DNA of 64,000 nucleotides from an uncultured Acetatifactor sp. (GCA_947595925.1 CANQEV010000003.1:1-64000), one strand, 5' to 3'. Shown: positions 26,217 through 33,070, counted from the stretch's first letter. Notes: a model not told the origin generated them from the sequence alone. Translations and numbers: made by a program.

Positions 26217-26587
26217 TTCTTTTTTTCCATACACTTAGCACAGAAATCTATGTCGGAGTAATATTGGACCGGCCTCCCCATTTTCCGACACGTCATATCC
26301 TCATATGCTTTATGCCGGAGGATACAGCTTTCCAGGTCTACTTTTGCAATCTCGGATCTTGTAAAAAGCCCATTGTCTAACGCTGTATCCGAATCAGATC
26401 CATCGTCGCTTTCCCAGTCTCCGAATAGTCTCTTGAGAACCACATCTCCCATTTTCATAAATGTCGCGACCAATAGCGCTTCATTGTAAATCGCATGGGC
26501 TTTCCCATAATCTCTGACCTTCACATATCCATTGAATTCTGCAGCATAGTGCTCCAACTTGCTTATTGTTTCTCTTTCTGTCAGCAT
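26198..26587 (-). CDS. Conserved early phage protein
   Basis: A 129-residue protein with an N-terminal helical region (LTERETISKLEHYAAEFNGYVKVRDYGKAHAIYNEA) and a C-terminal CxKCxEK-like pair (DIDFCAKCMEKKKADQW). Position between rep and the early regulators suggests a role in early infection. No family is assigned. GGAG lies before the ATG. Confidence 0.45.
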   Translation of the reverse strand: MLTERETISKLEHYAAEFNGYVKVRDYGKAHAIYNEALLVATFMKMGDVVLKRLFGDWESDDGSDSDTALDNGLFTRSEIAKVDLESCILRHKAYEDMTCRKMGRPVQYYSDIDFCAKCMEKKKADQWK

Positions 26588-26662
26588 TTTTTCTCCTTTT
26601 CCCCTAAAAAAGGCGCAAAATAATAGGCCTGCTGCCTTTTACCTGCCTGATCCTTTTCTACA

Positions 26663-26815
26663 TCACAAATCTTCCCAGGCCCCGGCCGAACAACACAGAA
26701 GCCCTAATAAAATCATTACAGCCGGGATCCAGAGCTGTTCACTGTCCGCCGCGGCTGCCCCGAGCATCAGACTGACAAATCCGGCTCCTGCTATTATTTT
26801 TTTAATTGTCTGCAT
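26663..26815 (-). CDS. Small membrane protein
   Basis: 50 residues from an ATG inside the end of the excisionase-like gene. It has two hydrophobic segments (KIIAGAGFVSLMLGAAAA and WIPAVMILLGLLCCSAGAW) and so is probably a two-helix membrane protein. Its role is unknown. Confidence 0.4.
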   Translation of the reverse strand: MQTIKKIIAGAGFVSLMLGAAAADSEQLWIPAVMILLGLLCCSAGAWEDL

Positions 26816-27029
26816 CTCCCACTCTCTCCTTTCCCAGGAACTTGTCCAATTTATCACGATAAATCAAATACCTTTTGCTTTTGCCCCGGCCACTCGCAGC
26901 CGGGACCACCGCGCCTATGTCGATCAATCCTTTTTTCATGTATTCCCTGACGCCCTGCGGCGCCAGGCCCAGCTCTCTGGCCGCCTGCGCCAATGACACC
27001 CTTTCTGAGGCTCTTTCTTTCTGAATCAT
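26802..27029 (-). CDS. Excisionase-like HTH protein
   Basis: A 75-residue winged-helix protein (RVSLAQAARELGLAPQGVREYMKKGLIDIGAVVP) followed by a basic segment and a YRDKLDKFL helix, as in MerR-type excisionases and transcription regulators. It overlaps the upstream XRE gene by ATGA, so the two are co-translated. Excision or promoter control is inferred from size and position. Confidence 0.6.
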   Translation of the reverse strand: MIQKERASERVSLAQAARELGLAPQGVREYMKKGLIDIGAVVPAASGRGKSKRYLIYRDKLDKFLGKERVGDADN

Positions 27030-27244
27030 TTCATCACCTCCCCCTCACTTGTACTTTGATCCCCAAGTTTAATTGAAATATGAAGTGCTTTTAAGACTTT
27101 ATCAGCGTTCTCGATTGACATCTGCCTAGTGCCTTTTTCCCAATATGCTATTGCTCTTTTTGTCACTCCAACTTCATCTGCTAACTGTTTTTGCGATAAT
27201 CCACGTTTGATTCTTTCATCTCGAATTATTTTTGTGAAATCCAT
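27026..27244 (-). CDS. XRE-family small HTH regulator
   Basis: A 72-residue one-domain protein (KIIRDERIKRGLSQKQLADEVGVTKRAIAYWEKGTRQMSIENADKVLKAL), almost entirely a lambda-Cro-like helix-turn-helix. It is the first gene of the leftward early operon, upstream of the excisionase-like gene; a Cro-like regulator of early transcription is likely. AAAGGAG precedes the ATG. Confidence 0.85.
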   Translation of the reverse strand: MDFTKIIRDERIKRGLSQKQLADEVGVTKRAIAYWEKGTRQMSIENADKVLKALHISIKLGDQSTSEGEVMK

Positions 27245-27245
27245 C

Positions 27246-27274
27246 TTGACATCTCCTTTACAATCATGTAATAC
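27246..27274 (+). promoter_or_regulatory. Divergent promoter for the 27310 gene
   Basis: TTGACA, 17-bp spacer, TAATAC, overlapping the start region of the XRE gene on the other strand. Binding of the XRE protein here could control both directions. Confidence 0.5.
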
Positions 27275-27309
27275 TTTCTACAATTACAGCTATTTGCACG
27301 GAGTTATTT

Positions 27310-27630
27310 ATGACTAATGACGCAAAAAAAATGTTATATACCCTATATCAAGAGTACCTTTCCCGCCGCAAAGCCGGAGAAGATAAGGTCCACGCAAAAT
27401 CATTCCAGAATGATCAGTCGATTCATGATGATTTCTTTCCAGACTGGTCTGTATCCGATGTCAGGGACACTCTGCTTGAGTTAGAAGATCTCGGATATTT
27501 GTATGTTTTTTATGCAGATGCTTCCGTCTACTGGTGTCGCCTCGAAAATTCTGCCATCTCTTTATTCGAGAATCTTCCTGGCGATGCCATTAGAAACCTT
27601 GCTTCTTTTATTGCCCAGTTTATACCCTAA
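27310..27630 (+). CDS. Conserved phage protein, unknown function
   Basis: A 106-residue protein (AKKMLYTLYQEYLSRRKAGEDKVHAKSF...LLELEDLGYLYVFYADASVYWCRLENSAIS). Short proteins of this pattern are common in Lachnospiraceae prophages. It may have a winged-helix fold from its alternating helices and short strands, but no DNA-binding motif is clear. GGAG lies 6 bp before the ATG. It runs opposite to the early operon. Confidence 0.5.
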   Translation: MTNDAKKMLYTLYQEYLSRRKAGEDKVHAKSFQNDQSIHDDFFPDWSVSDVRDTLLELEDLGYLYVFYADASVYWCRLENSAISLFENLPGDAIRNLASFIAQFIP

Positions 27631-27844
27631 GTACTTCCCAATCGTTCGCCATAAGGTCATCCGCCGTCGGCGCCCACATAGTTTCTTTTCTTATGTTCTT
27701 TCCATTTTCACAGACCAGCAGCTCATTTCTCTTTCCATCTGTTTTTATAAAGATCTTTCTGTCTTTTTCTCCGTGAAGACAGCTCGACCGGTACATTGCT
27801 TTTCCTTCTCTGACTGCCTGCCTTACAGCCTCTCTAATCTCCAT
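27620..27844 (-). CDS. Tad2-like (DUF2829) protein, copy A
   Basis: 74 residues from an ATG overlapping the previous gene's end. It begins MEIREAVRQAVREGKAMYR and ends MWAPTADDLMANDWEV, the DUF2829/Tad2-like signature (W.P...D..A.DW.V). Tad2 proteins of phages sequester the cyclic signal made by Thoeris defence. Sequence similarity is limited to this small family, and many members are uncharacterised, so the anti-defence role is an inference. Confidence 0.55.
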   Translation of the reverse strand: MEIREAVRQAVREGKAMYRSSCLHGEKDRKIFIKTDGKRNELLVCENGKNIRKETMWAPTADDLMANDWEVLRV

Positions 27845-28073
27845 CCTCCCACCTTTCTGTGACTTCCCAATCTTCCGCCATAAGGTCATCCGCCGTCGGA
27901 TTCCATCGAATGGAACCCCTGTGCCCGTTCAGATCGCTGCATAATGCCTGACAGCAGTCGTAAGAATTTGTCGGCTTTATCGCATTTATGATCTTGCCAC
28001 CATCTGTATTCTGCGGCCTATATATGACGCCTCCCATCCTCATCGCCTGGGTTACTGCCTCCTTGATTCCCAT
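27834..28073 (-). CDS. Tad2-like (DUF2829) protein, copy B
   Basis: 79 residues with an AAGGAGG site. It begins MGIKEAVTQAMRMGGVIYR and ends RWNPTADDLMAEDWEV, the same family as the next gene downstream (27620). The middle of copy B (KIINAIKPTNSYDCCQAL) differs from copy A, as though each binds a different ligand. The two are coupled by an overlapping start and stop. Confidence 0.58.
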   Translation of the reverse strand: MGIKEAVTQAMRMGGVIYRPQNTDGGKIINAIKPTNSYDCCQALCSDLNGHRGSIRWNPTADDLMAEDWEVTERWEDGD

Positions 28074-28177
28074 CGTCGCCCTCCTTCATATTTATTTTTC
28101 TTATATCAGGCTTGTCTTTCTTTTCTTTCTTCGTTATACTGATTATGTTATTTTCTTTTAGAAAGGAATTTTTTAGT

Positions 28178-28540
28178 ATGAAGCTGAATCCTAATTGTAT
28201 CCGTGATATCCTTATCGCTGTTGAAGACACTGTTGATTTTGATCACTTCTATGTATATTGCCATGACCAGCCTTCCGAATTAAACAAAAAATACACTCAT
28301 TCTGAAATCATTTACCATATTAAGCAGGCAGCAGATTCCAACCTAATTACCATAAGCCCTTTTTTTGATGGTGGCGACCTCGTTTACATTACTGATTTGA
28401 CGCCATACGGCCATGAATTTCTTGCAAACATCAGAACTGAAACTGTATGGAATCGACTTCTCAAAAAAGGAGTAGCTTCCTTGCCCATTCTGTTCCAACT
28501 CGCTAAAGAGTTTGCTCTTGCTTACTATCAGAAATCCTAA
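28178..28540 (+). CDS. DUF2513-family phage protein
   Basis: 120 residues from ATG 28178 (GAAAGGA upstream; longer frames lack a ribosome site). The protein (KLNPNCIRDILIAVEDTVDF, YTHSEIIYHIKQAADSNLI, DLTPYGHEFLANIRTETVWNRLL) matches the DUF2513 family, which has a winged-helix-like core (the segment LTPYGHEFLANI is highly conserved). Such proteins are common next to lysogeny genes and may regulate transcription. Confidence 0.72.
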   Translation: MKLNPNCIRDILIAVEDTVDFDHFYVYCHDQPSELNKKYTHSEIIYHIKQAADSNLITISPFFDGGDLVYITDLTPYGHEFLANIRTETVWNRLLKKGVASLPILFQLAKEFALAYYQKS

Positions 28541-28688
28541 CCGCCATGCTCAGCATCAATCGTGCTATTCCTTCAGGATAGTCTTCCGGATTATCTAATG
28601 ACCATTTTTCTACCCCTTTTAATAATTTTCCATCTAACATAATGCGATTGTTTTTAAATTCTACTTTCATTTCCATATCTTGTTCCAT
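28503..28688 (-). CDS. Small hypothetical phage protein
   Basis: 61 residues (MEQDMEMKVEFKNNRIMLDGK), overlapping the end of the plus-strand DUF2513 gene. GGAGG lies about 10 bp upstream. Predicted beta-hairpin then amphipathic helix. No known family. Between it and the next gene (28689-28806) there is only a short possible continuation and no convincing separate gene. Confidence 0.4.
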   Translation of the reverse strand: MEQDMEMKVEFKNNRIMLDGKLLKGVEKWSLDNPEDYPEGIARLMLSMAVRISDSKQEQTL

Positions 28689-28806
28689 GTCATGTTTTCC
28701 TCCTTCATATTAAATTTTTAATTTTCTTGTTTGCTAATTCTGGTCTGATTGACATAACTGATGAATGCTCTCTTCGAAAACTTTTTTTAACTCCTCTACG
28801 CTAGTA

Positions 28807-29004
28807 CTATTTTTTTCTGTCGTATAAATAATCAAGATGGGCCGTCTCTTTCACTAATTGCGCGAGGTCCTTTATCGCTTGCGTCAATTCTATTAACTCT
28901 TCAATTGAACAACAATTCTCTGATGCCTCCACCAGCAGCTCCATTTGCCGGCGGAGGATCTCTGCTATCGTCATGTTTTTAATGCTTTTTTCAATCTCAT
29001 TCAT
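28807..29004 (-). CDS. Small helical phage protein
   Basis: 65 residues, almost wholly helical (NEIEKSIKNMTIAEILRRQMELLVEASENCCSIEELIELTQAIKDLAQLV) with heptad-like hydrophobic spacing. AAAGGA lies before the ATG. It belongs to the leftward transcript from the Cro-like promoter. Function is unknown. Confidence 0.45.
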   Translation of the reverse strand: MNEIEKSIKNMTIAEILRRQMELLVEASENCCSIEELIELTQAIKDLAQLVKETAHLDYLYDRKK

Positions 29005-29051
29005 TTAATTTGTTTCCTTTCTGTTTAATTTACTCACATTTCGTGTTTATA

Positions 29052-29249
29052 TTATGCAAAAAAAATTTCATAAATTGGCTTTTCGTAAAAGTTTGCAATT
29101 CTTATTTTTATACTATCTCTGGGAATTCTCTCACCATTTTCATACATTGATAAAGCTGATGTACTTATACCTAGGCAATCTGCCACTTCTTTTTGTGTTC
29201 TTTCTCCCCTTAATTTTACAAGTCTTTCTCCTATCAGTTTAGCATCCAA
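29052..29249 (-). CDS. Cro-like XRE regulator, TTG start
   Basis: 65 residues from a TTG codon with GGAGG 8 bp upstream; the longer in-frame ATG is far from any ribosome site and would run through the promoter region. The protein is a complete lambda-type helix-turn-helix (DAKLIGERLVKLRGERTQKEVADCLGISTSALSMYENGERIPRDS). It faces the repressor gene across a shared operator region, as Cro faces CI. Confidence 0.78.
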   Translation of the reverse strand: MDAKLIGERLVKLRGERTQKEVADCLGISTSALSMYENGERIPRDSIKIRIANFYEKPIYEIFFA

Positions 29250-29288
29250 TTTTCTCACCTCCAATCGCTCACGATTCGTGTTGTTTTC

Positions 29289-29317
29289 AATATACACGCT
29301 CCGTGAGTTTTTGTCAA
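29289..29317 (-). promoter_or_regulatory. Promoter of the Cro-like gene
   Basis: TTGACA (minus strand, 29312-29317), 17-bp spacer, TATATT (29289-29294). The operator at 29295-29305 fills the spacer and the one at 29318-29328 abuts the -35 box. Confidence 0.75.
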
Positions 29318-29337
29318 CACATTTTGTGAAGAATTTA

Positions 29338-29365
29338 TTGATTTTTTTCACAAAATGTGTATAAT
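29338..29365 (+). promoter_or_regulatory. Promoter of the repressor gene
   Basis: TTGATT (29338-29343), 16-bp spacer, TATAAT (29360-29365). The fifth operator overlaps its -10 region, which allows the repressor to control its own transcription. Confidence 0.7.
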
Positions 29366-29386
29366 AGTTCTAAAGGGGGTGTTTTA

Positions 29387-29998
29387 ATGGCAGATTTTAA
29401 AGATATGCTTAAATTTTTCAGGATAAAATACCATCTTTCCCAAAGCGAACTTGCAGACAAACTTGGTTTGTCCGCTTCAACTATCAGTATGTACGAAGTT
29501 GGTCGTCGAGAACCTGATTTTGAGACTGAAGAAAAAATTGCTGATTTTTTTAATACAGATTTGAATACACTTCGTGGCAGAGACATTGAGTCCATAACTA
29601 GGAAAGGCGTTTCCATTAAAGTCCTTGGCCGAGTTGCTGCAGGGATTCCAATCGAAGCCGTAACAGATATTATTGATACAGAAGAGATTACGGAAGATCT
29701 CGCCAAGACTGGATCTTTCTTTGGACTGCAACTTCATGGCGACTCCATGGAACCTCGAATGTGTGACGGAGATGTAGTTATTGTACGCCAACAAGATGAT
29801 GCTGAGAGCGGTGATATCGTCATTGCTATGGTAAATGGAGATGACGCCACATGCAAGCGTCTTCGTAAATATCGCGATGGGATCGAGCTGATATCCAACA
29901 ACCCCGCCTATCAGCCGATGTTCTTCTCCAACGATGAGATTCAGAGCAAACCTGTGAAAATCATCGGGAAAGTTGTGGAGTTACGAGGAAAATTTTAA
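29387..29998 (+). CDS. CI-like repressor with S24 (LexA-type) protease domain
   Basis: A 203-residue protein from ATG 29387 (GGGGGTG upstream). Residues 1-65 form an XRE helix-turn-helix; residues 75-200 form the S24 latch domain. The Ala85-Gly86 bond (GRVAAGIP) is the probable self-cleavage site and the Ser120 of GDSMEP and Lys157 form the catalytic pair. RecA-activated self-cleavage would induce the prophage, as for lambda CI. It transcribes rightward away from the Cro-like gene. Confidence 0.9.
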   Translation: MADFKDMLKFFRIKYHLSQSELADKLGLSASTISMYEVGRREPDFETEEKIADFFNTDLNTLRGRDIESITRKGVSIKVLGRVAAGIPIEAVTDIIDTEEITEDLAKTGSFFGLQLHGDSMEPRMCDGDVVIVRQQDDAESGDIVIAMVNGDDATCKRLRKYRDGIELISNNPAYQPMFFSNDEIQSKPVKIIGKVVELRGKF

Positions 29999-30027
29999 CA
30001 AGCTATTACTATTCGGAGGATCATTTT

Positions 30028-30594
30028 ATGAAAAAAATGAAGTTACCTATCGCCGCTGTTGTCGTCATTGCTGCTGTTTATTTTTTGTTCGTTCCAAAAG
30101 ATCCCTCTGTTTCGGATCGTTCCAATGTTGATCAAGACGTTTCTTCCACGCAGGTAGTTGCTTCGTCTGAATTTTCTTCCATTGATGATTATTCAGACAG
30201 CTTATCATCAAGCGAAGATCTTGATAAGTCCCTGCCTTCCGTTTATGAACCATCTGAGTCTCCTTCGGATCCAACATCGGAATATGCCTTTGCTTCTGAC
30301 CCGACTATCGAAGCAACGCCTAAACCGACTTCGGAACCGACACCTGAACCGACTCCTGAACAGACTCCGGAACCAACTTCGGAACCGACACCTGAACCGA
30401 CTTCAGAACCAACTCCAGAATCGACACCAACACTTACAGTTTATATTCTAAACACAAGTTCAATGAAAATTCATAATACTTGGTGTAGTTCTGTCAAAGA
30501 TATTAAACCTGAAAATTATCAAGAAACCACAGAAAGTATTAGCACCTTGGAAAGCCAGGGATATGTAAAATGTAAGAAAAAAGGGGATTGGTAA
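30028..30594 (+). CDS. Membrane-anchored PT-repeat protein with Ada-like C-terminal motif
   Basis: 188 residues with an N-terminal transmembrane segment (LPIAAVVVIAAVYFLFV), an Asp/Ser-rich then Pro-Thr-Glu repeat stalk (PTSEPTPEPTPEQTPEPTSEPT), and a C-terminal domain (YILNTSSMKIHNTWCSSVKDI...GYVKCKKKGDW). The last part resembles the small metal-binding fold of Ada-like repeats in surface proteins (N..S.K.FH...C..V..I). It is lysogenically expressed with the repressor, so a surface role such as superinfection exclusion is possible; this is inference. GGAGG precedes the ATG. Confidence 0.6.
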   Translation: MKKMKLPIAAVVVIAAVYFLFVPKDPSVSDRSNVDQDVSSTQVVASSEFSSIDDYSDSLSSSEDLDKSLPSVYEPSESPSDPTSEYAFASDPTIEATPKPTSEPTPEPTPEQTPEPTSEPTPEPTSEPTPESTPTLTVYILNTSSMKIHNTWCSSVKDIKPENYQETTESISTLESQGYVKCKKKGDW

Positions 30595-30618
30595 TATTTT
30601 AAGAATAAAATCTGTTTA

Positions 30619-30687
30619 TGTGGATAACCTATATTTTCACATGTTTATCCACCACTTATTATATATTTATGCACAAACTTATGCACA
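30619..30687. promoter_or_regulatory. Cluster of DnaA boxes
   Basis: TGTGGATAA (30619-30627, reverse complement TTATCCACA), TTATCCACC (30645-30653), TTATGCACA (30667-30675) and TTATGCACA (30679-30687). Three fit TTATNCACA exactly and one is a single-base variant. The first two also form an inverted repeat. The DNA around them is AT-rich. It may be an origin or a DnaA-titrating or DnaA-regulated site. Confidence 0.6.
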
Positions 30688-30701
30688 TTTTTTAAAAATG
30701 A

Positions 30702-30730
30702 TTGACAAAATGACCTTTTGCATATATTAT
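30702..30730 (+). promoter_or_regulatory. Promoter of the short RNA / NYN gene
   Basis: TTGACA (30702-30707), 17-bp spacer, TATTAT (30725-30730). It starts transcription about position 30737, immediately before a structured RNA. Confidence 0.75.
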
Positions 30731-30736
30731 AAGAGT

Positions 30737-30823
30737 GTAACAAAGGTTACATGTTAATAGTGCTCTAGGTTGTACGTCTCTCAATATATGAGAATGACCG
30801 AACCCTAGGGCTTTTTTATTTTT
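30737..30823 (+). ncRNA. Short structured RNA with its own terminator upstream of NYN gene
   Basis: From the predicted transcription start: GTAAC-AAAG-GTTAC (30737-30750), then an outer stem GCTCTAGG/CCTAGGGC (30762-30769 with 30804-30811) enclosing TCTCA/TGAGA, followed by a strong T run (30812-30823). The T run makes the outer stem a Rho-independent terminator, so most transcription should end before the NYN gene at 30842. This can be a leader that controls the gene or a distinct RNA partner of the encoded protein. Confidence 0.5.
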
Positions 30824-30841
30824 CACAAAGGAGGTTTTCAG

Positions 30842-31528
30842 ATGAAAACTGCTATACTTGTCGATGGAGGTTTTTATCGCCGTCGCGCTCAAATTGTGCT
30901 TGGTGACAAAACTGCCGAAGATCGGGCCATCGAATTAGCAAATTATTGTAAACGCCATCTAAATTATCATGGAGAGCGCAATGAATTATATCGGGTATTT
31001 TACTACGATTGTCCTCCATCTGGCAAAAGAGTTTATCACCCACTTTTGCAAAAGCAAATAGACCTTTCAAAAACCGCTCTCTATTCCTGGACCATCCAGT
31101 TTTTCGATGAATTAAAGAAAAAAAGGAAATTCGCTCTTAGAATGGGAAAACTTGCTGAAGAACAGGCTTTATATACGATTCGCCCTCAAATTGTAAAAAA
31201 ACTGTGCAACGGCAGCATTGCATTTTCTGATTTACAAGAAGACGATTTTTCCTTGAAAATTGACCAAAAAGGTGTTGATATGAAGATTGGTCTAGATATT
31301 GCCTCAATGGCATATAAACACCAGGTAGATCAAATTATCCTGATTTCTGGTGATAGCGATTTTGTATCAGCTGCTAAATTGGCAAGACGAGAAGGTATCG
31401 ACTTCATTCTTGATCCACTGGGAGCTCCTATCAAGCCTGATTTATTTGAACATATTGATGGCCTTAGAACATGTGATAAGGCATTTTTGCAAAATAATCA
31501 TTTCAGAAATACAACAGCCAGCATGTGA
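30842..31528 (+). CDS. NYN-domain (LabA/DUF88-like) putative nuclease
   Basis: A 228-residue protein with the NYN/PIN-like fold. Acidic residues that would bind Mg2+ are Asp8 (ILVDGG), Asp146 (GVDMKIG), Asp152, and Asp171/Asp173 (SGDSDF). The segment DIASMAYKHQVDQIILISGDSDFVSAAKLAR is characteristic of the family, whose members are RNases or nucleotide-binding proteins. AGGAGG lies before the ATG. It follows a short terminated RNA and a promoter, and lies between the lysogeny genes and the integrase. The RNA and its neighbour could form a regulatory or defence pair. Confidence 0.85.
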   Translation: MKTAILVDGGFYRRRAQIVLGDKTAEDRAIELANYCKRHLNYHGERNELYRVFYYDCPPSGKRVYHPLLQKQIDLSKTALYSWTIQFFDELKKKRKFALRMGKLAEEQALYTIRPQIVKKLCNGSIAFSDLQEDDFSLKIDQKGVDMKIGLDIASMAYKHQVDQIILISGDSDFVSAAKLARREGIDFILDPLGAPIKPDLFEHIDGLRTCDKAFLQNNHFRNTTASM

Positions 31529-31642
31529 AAAAGTTTACTCGCGCAAACCTTCACAGGGGCTGGCCTATTACTCGAATACATGTTAGCACTCACATATATC
31601 ATTGTCAAGAATCAAAAATATGAATGAGAAACATTTAAAAAA

Positions 31643-31671
31643 CCGCCCTGGTGTTGGCGCACCAGGACGGG
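31643..31671 (+). other. Hairpin in the integrase leader
   Basis: CCTGGTG/CACCAGG (31647-31653 with 31660-31666) with flanking pairs around TTGGCG. No T run follows, so it is not a clear terminator. Between 31529 and 31784 there is no convincing gene, only this hairpin, two copies of CTCCCGGAG and the palindrome at 31737. Confidence 0.4.
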
Positions 31672-31736
31672 AAGCAATGCTCCCGGAGGAACATCACGCA
31701 CAATATGATTATACCCTCCCGGAGCGCAGAAATCAA

Positions 31737-31752
31737 GTTGCACCGGTGCAAC
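31737..31752. promoter_or_regulatory. 16-bp palindrome, copy 3
   Basis: GTTGCACCGGTGCAAC, identical to the copy in the ParB-like gene. Here it is in the non-coding leader 33 bp upstream of the integrase ATG, so it is under DNA-level rather than protein-level constraint. Confidence 0.6.
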
Positions 31753-31784
31753 TTTGCTTTTTTTCTTCAAAGGGAGGTCTTTTT

Positions 31785-33068
31785 ATGCTCATATCCTGCC
31801 CCGAATGTTCCAGAAAGGTCTCAGATAAAGCCCTTGCCTGTCCCGGATGCGGATATCCTATCGCATCTTATGTGACTGCTGCCTCGTCCTCTCCGTCTGC
31901 CTCCTGCAGTCTTGCCAGATCTTCCCAGCCTGCTGCCTCATCCATTCCTGTCATCCCCGCGGCCATTCCATCCGCCAGCGGCCGCCGGCGAAAGAAGCAT
32001 AAGAAGCTCCCAAATGGTTTTGGCAGCATTCAAAAATTGACCGGGAACCGCCAGCGCCCCTATGCGGCCTATCCGCCTACCAAGGAATTCCATCTGAACG
32101 GATCCCCGGTCCGCCAGGAGGCTTTAGGTTACTTCGAGACCTGGTACGCTGCCTACGACTCACTCAGCGAGTATAACCGCCTATCCGATCAAGAGCGTGA
32201 AGAACTGAAAAGAAAGAATGATGTGCGCTCATTTACTTTTTCTCAGATCTATGAGATGTATTACCAGGATAAGTTTAAGACGGTCCTTAGGGCGGAGCAG
32301 GAATGTATAAAGGTTAAGCGTCCCTCCTTAATGAATTCTGTCCGAGCCGCTTACAAGAACGCCTCCTCGCTGCATGACATCCCCTTCTCAACTCTTCGTC
32401 GTAAAGACTTTCAGGAAGTAGTTGATTCCTGCCCGTTAAAGTACTCCAGCAAGGAGCTTATCGTCATGCTTTTTAACCAGATGAGCAAATTTGCACTCCA
32501 AAATGACTATATCGATAAAGACTATGCCCAATTTGTCAAAATAGATGAAAAAAATGACGACGAGCAGGGACAGCCTTTCTCCGTGGAGGCAATTCGTCTC
32601 TTGTGGCAGGACAGCGAGGATCCTGTGTCCCAAATGATTCTGATCCTGATCTATTCTGGATTCCGCATCAGCGCCTTTGAGACTATGACTATTGAGGACG
32701 GGTGCTTCCGCGGCGGTGTCAAGACTTCCGCCGGCCGGAACCGCCTGGTACCGATCCACAGCGCCATTCTACCATTTATACCGGTGAATCCCTTCCTGCA
32801 AAATTTTTCCGCCTCAGCTTTTCGCAAAATTTTTTACAGAAAGCTGGATGAATTGGGTATATCTTACGCTGGGAACGCAAAGCACACGCCCCACGACTGC
32901 CGTCATACTTTCTCCTGGCTTTGCGACCGCTTCGGCGTAGATGAGACCTCTAAGCACCTGCTCATGGGCCATTCCCTTGGCGGTGATGTGGAAAGCCGGG
33001 TGTACTCCCACCGCACCCCGGAGCAGCTCAAATATGAAATTGAAAAGATCCGTCCGGACAGGAATTGA
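31785..33068 (+). CDS. int: Tyrosine integrase with N-terminal zinc ribbon
   Basis: 427 residues from ATG 31785, 7 bp after GGGAGG; a longer frame upstream covers the palindrome and lacks a ribosome site. Residues 4-23 (CPECSRKVSDKALACPGCGYPI) are a zinc ribbon, and a Ser/Pro-rich linker follows. Then come the core-binding helices and the catalytic domain, with Arg in GFRISAFE, HDCRHTF, His in GHSLGGDVE and Tyr in RVYSHRT. It should integrate and excise this prophage. Next to attR as usual. Confidence 0.92.
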   Translation: MLISCPECSRKVSDKALACPGCGYPIASYVTAASSSPSASCSLARSSQPAASSIPVIPAAIPSASGRRRKKHKKLPNGFGSIQKLTGNRQRPYAAYPPTKEFHLNGSPVRQEALGYFETWYAAYDSLSEYNRLSDQEREELKRKNDVRSFTFSQIYEMYYQDKFKTVLRAEQECIKVKRPSLMNSVRAAYKNASSLHDIPFSTLRRKDFQEVVDSCPLKYSSKELIVMLFNQMSKFALQNDYIDKDYAQFVKIDEKNDDEQGQPFSVEAIRLLWQDSEDPVSQMILILIYSGFRISAFETMTIEDGCFRGGVKTSAGRNRLVPIHSAILPFIPVNPFLQNFSASAFRKIFYRKLDELGISYAGNAKHTPHDCRHTFSWLCDRFGVDETSKHLLMGHSLGGDVESRVYSHRTPEQLKYEIEKIRPDRN

Positions 33069-33070
33069 TT

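Larger units (their letters stand above)
29035..29359. promoter_or_regulatory. Five CACR-N3-YGTG operators of the lysogeny switch
   Basis: Sites at 29035-29045 (CACATTTCGTG), 29270-29280 (CACGATTCGTG), 29295-29305 (CACGCTCCGTG), 29318-29328 (CACATTTTGTG) and 29349-29359 (CACAAAATGTG) share a symmetric CACR-N3-YGTG pattern. Three lie within or beside the two divergent promoters. They are probable binding sites for the repressor and the Cro-like protein. Confidence 0.7.

Noticed and set aside
28728-28806. Possible continuation of the 65-residue phage protein by frameshift at A7
   Set aside because: The open downstream frame is +1, and the -1 frame stops within four codons, so no standard slip explains it.
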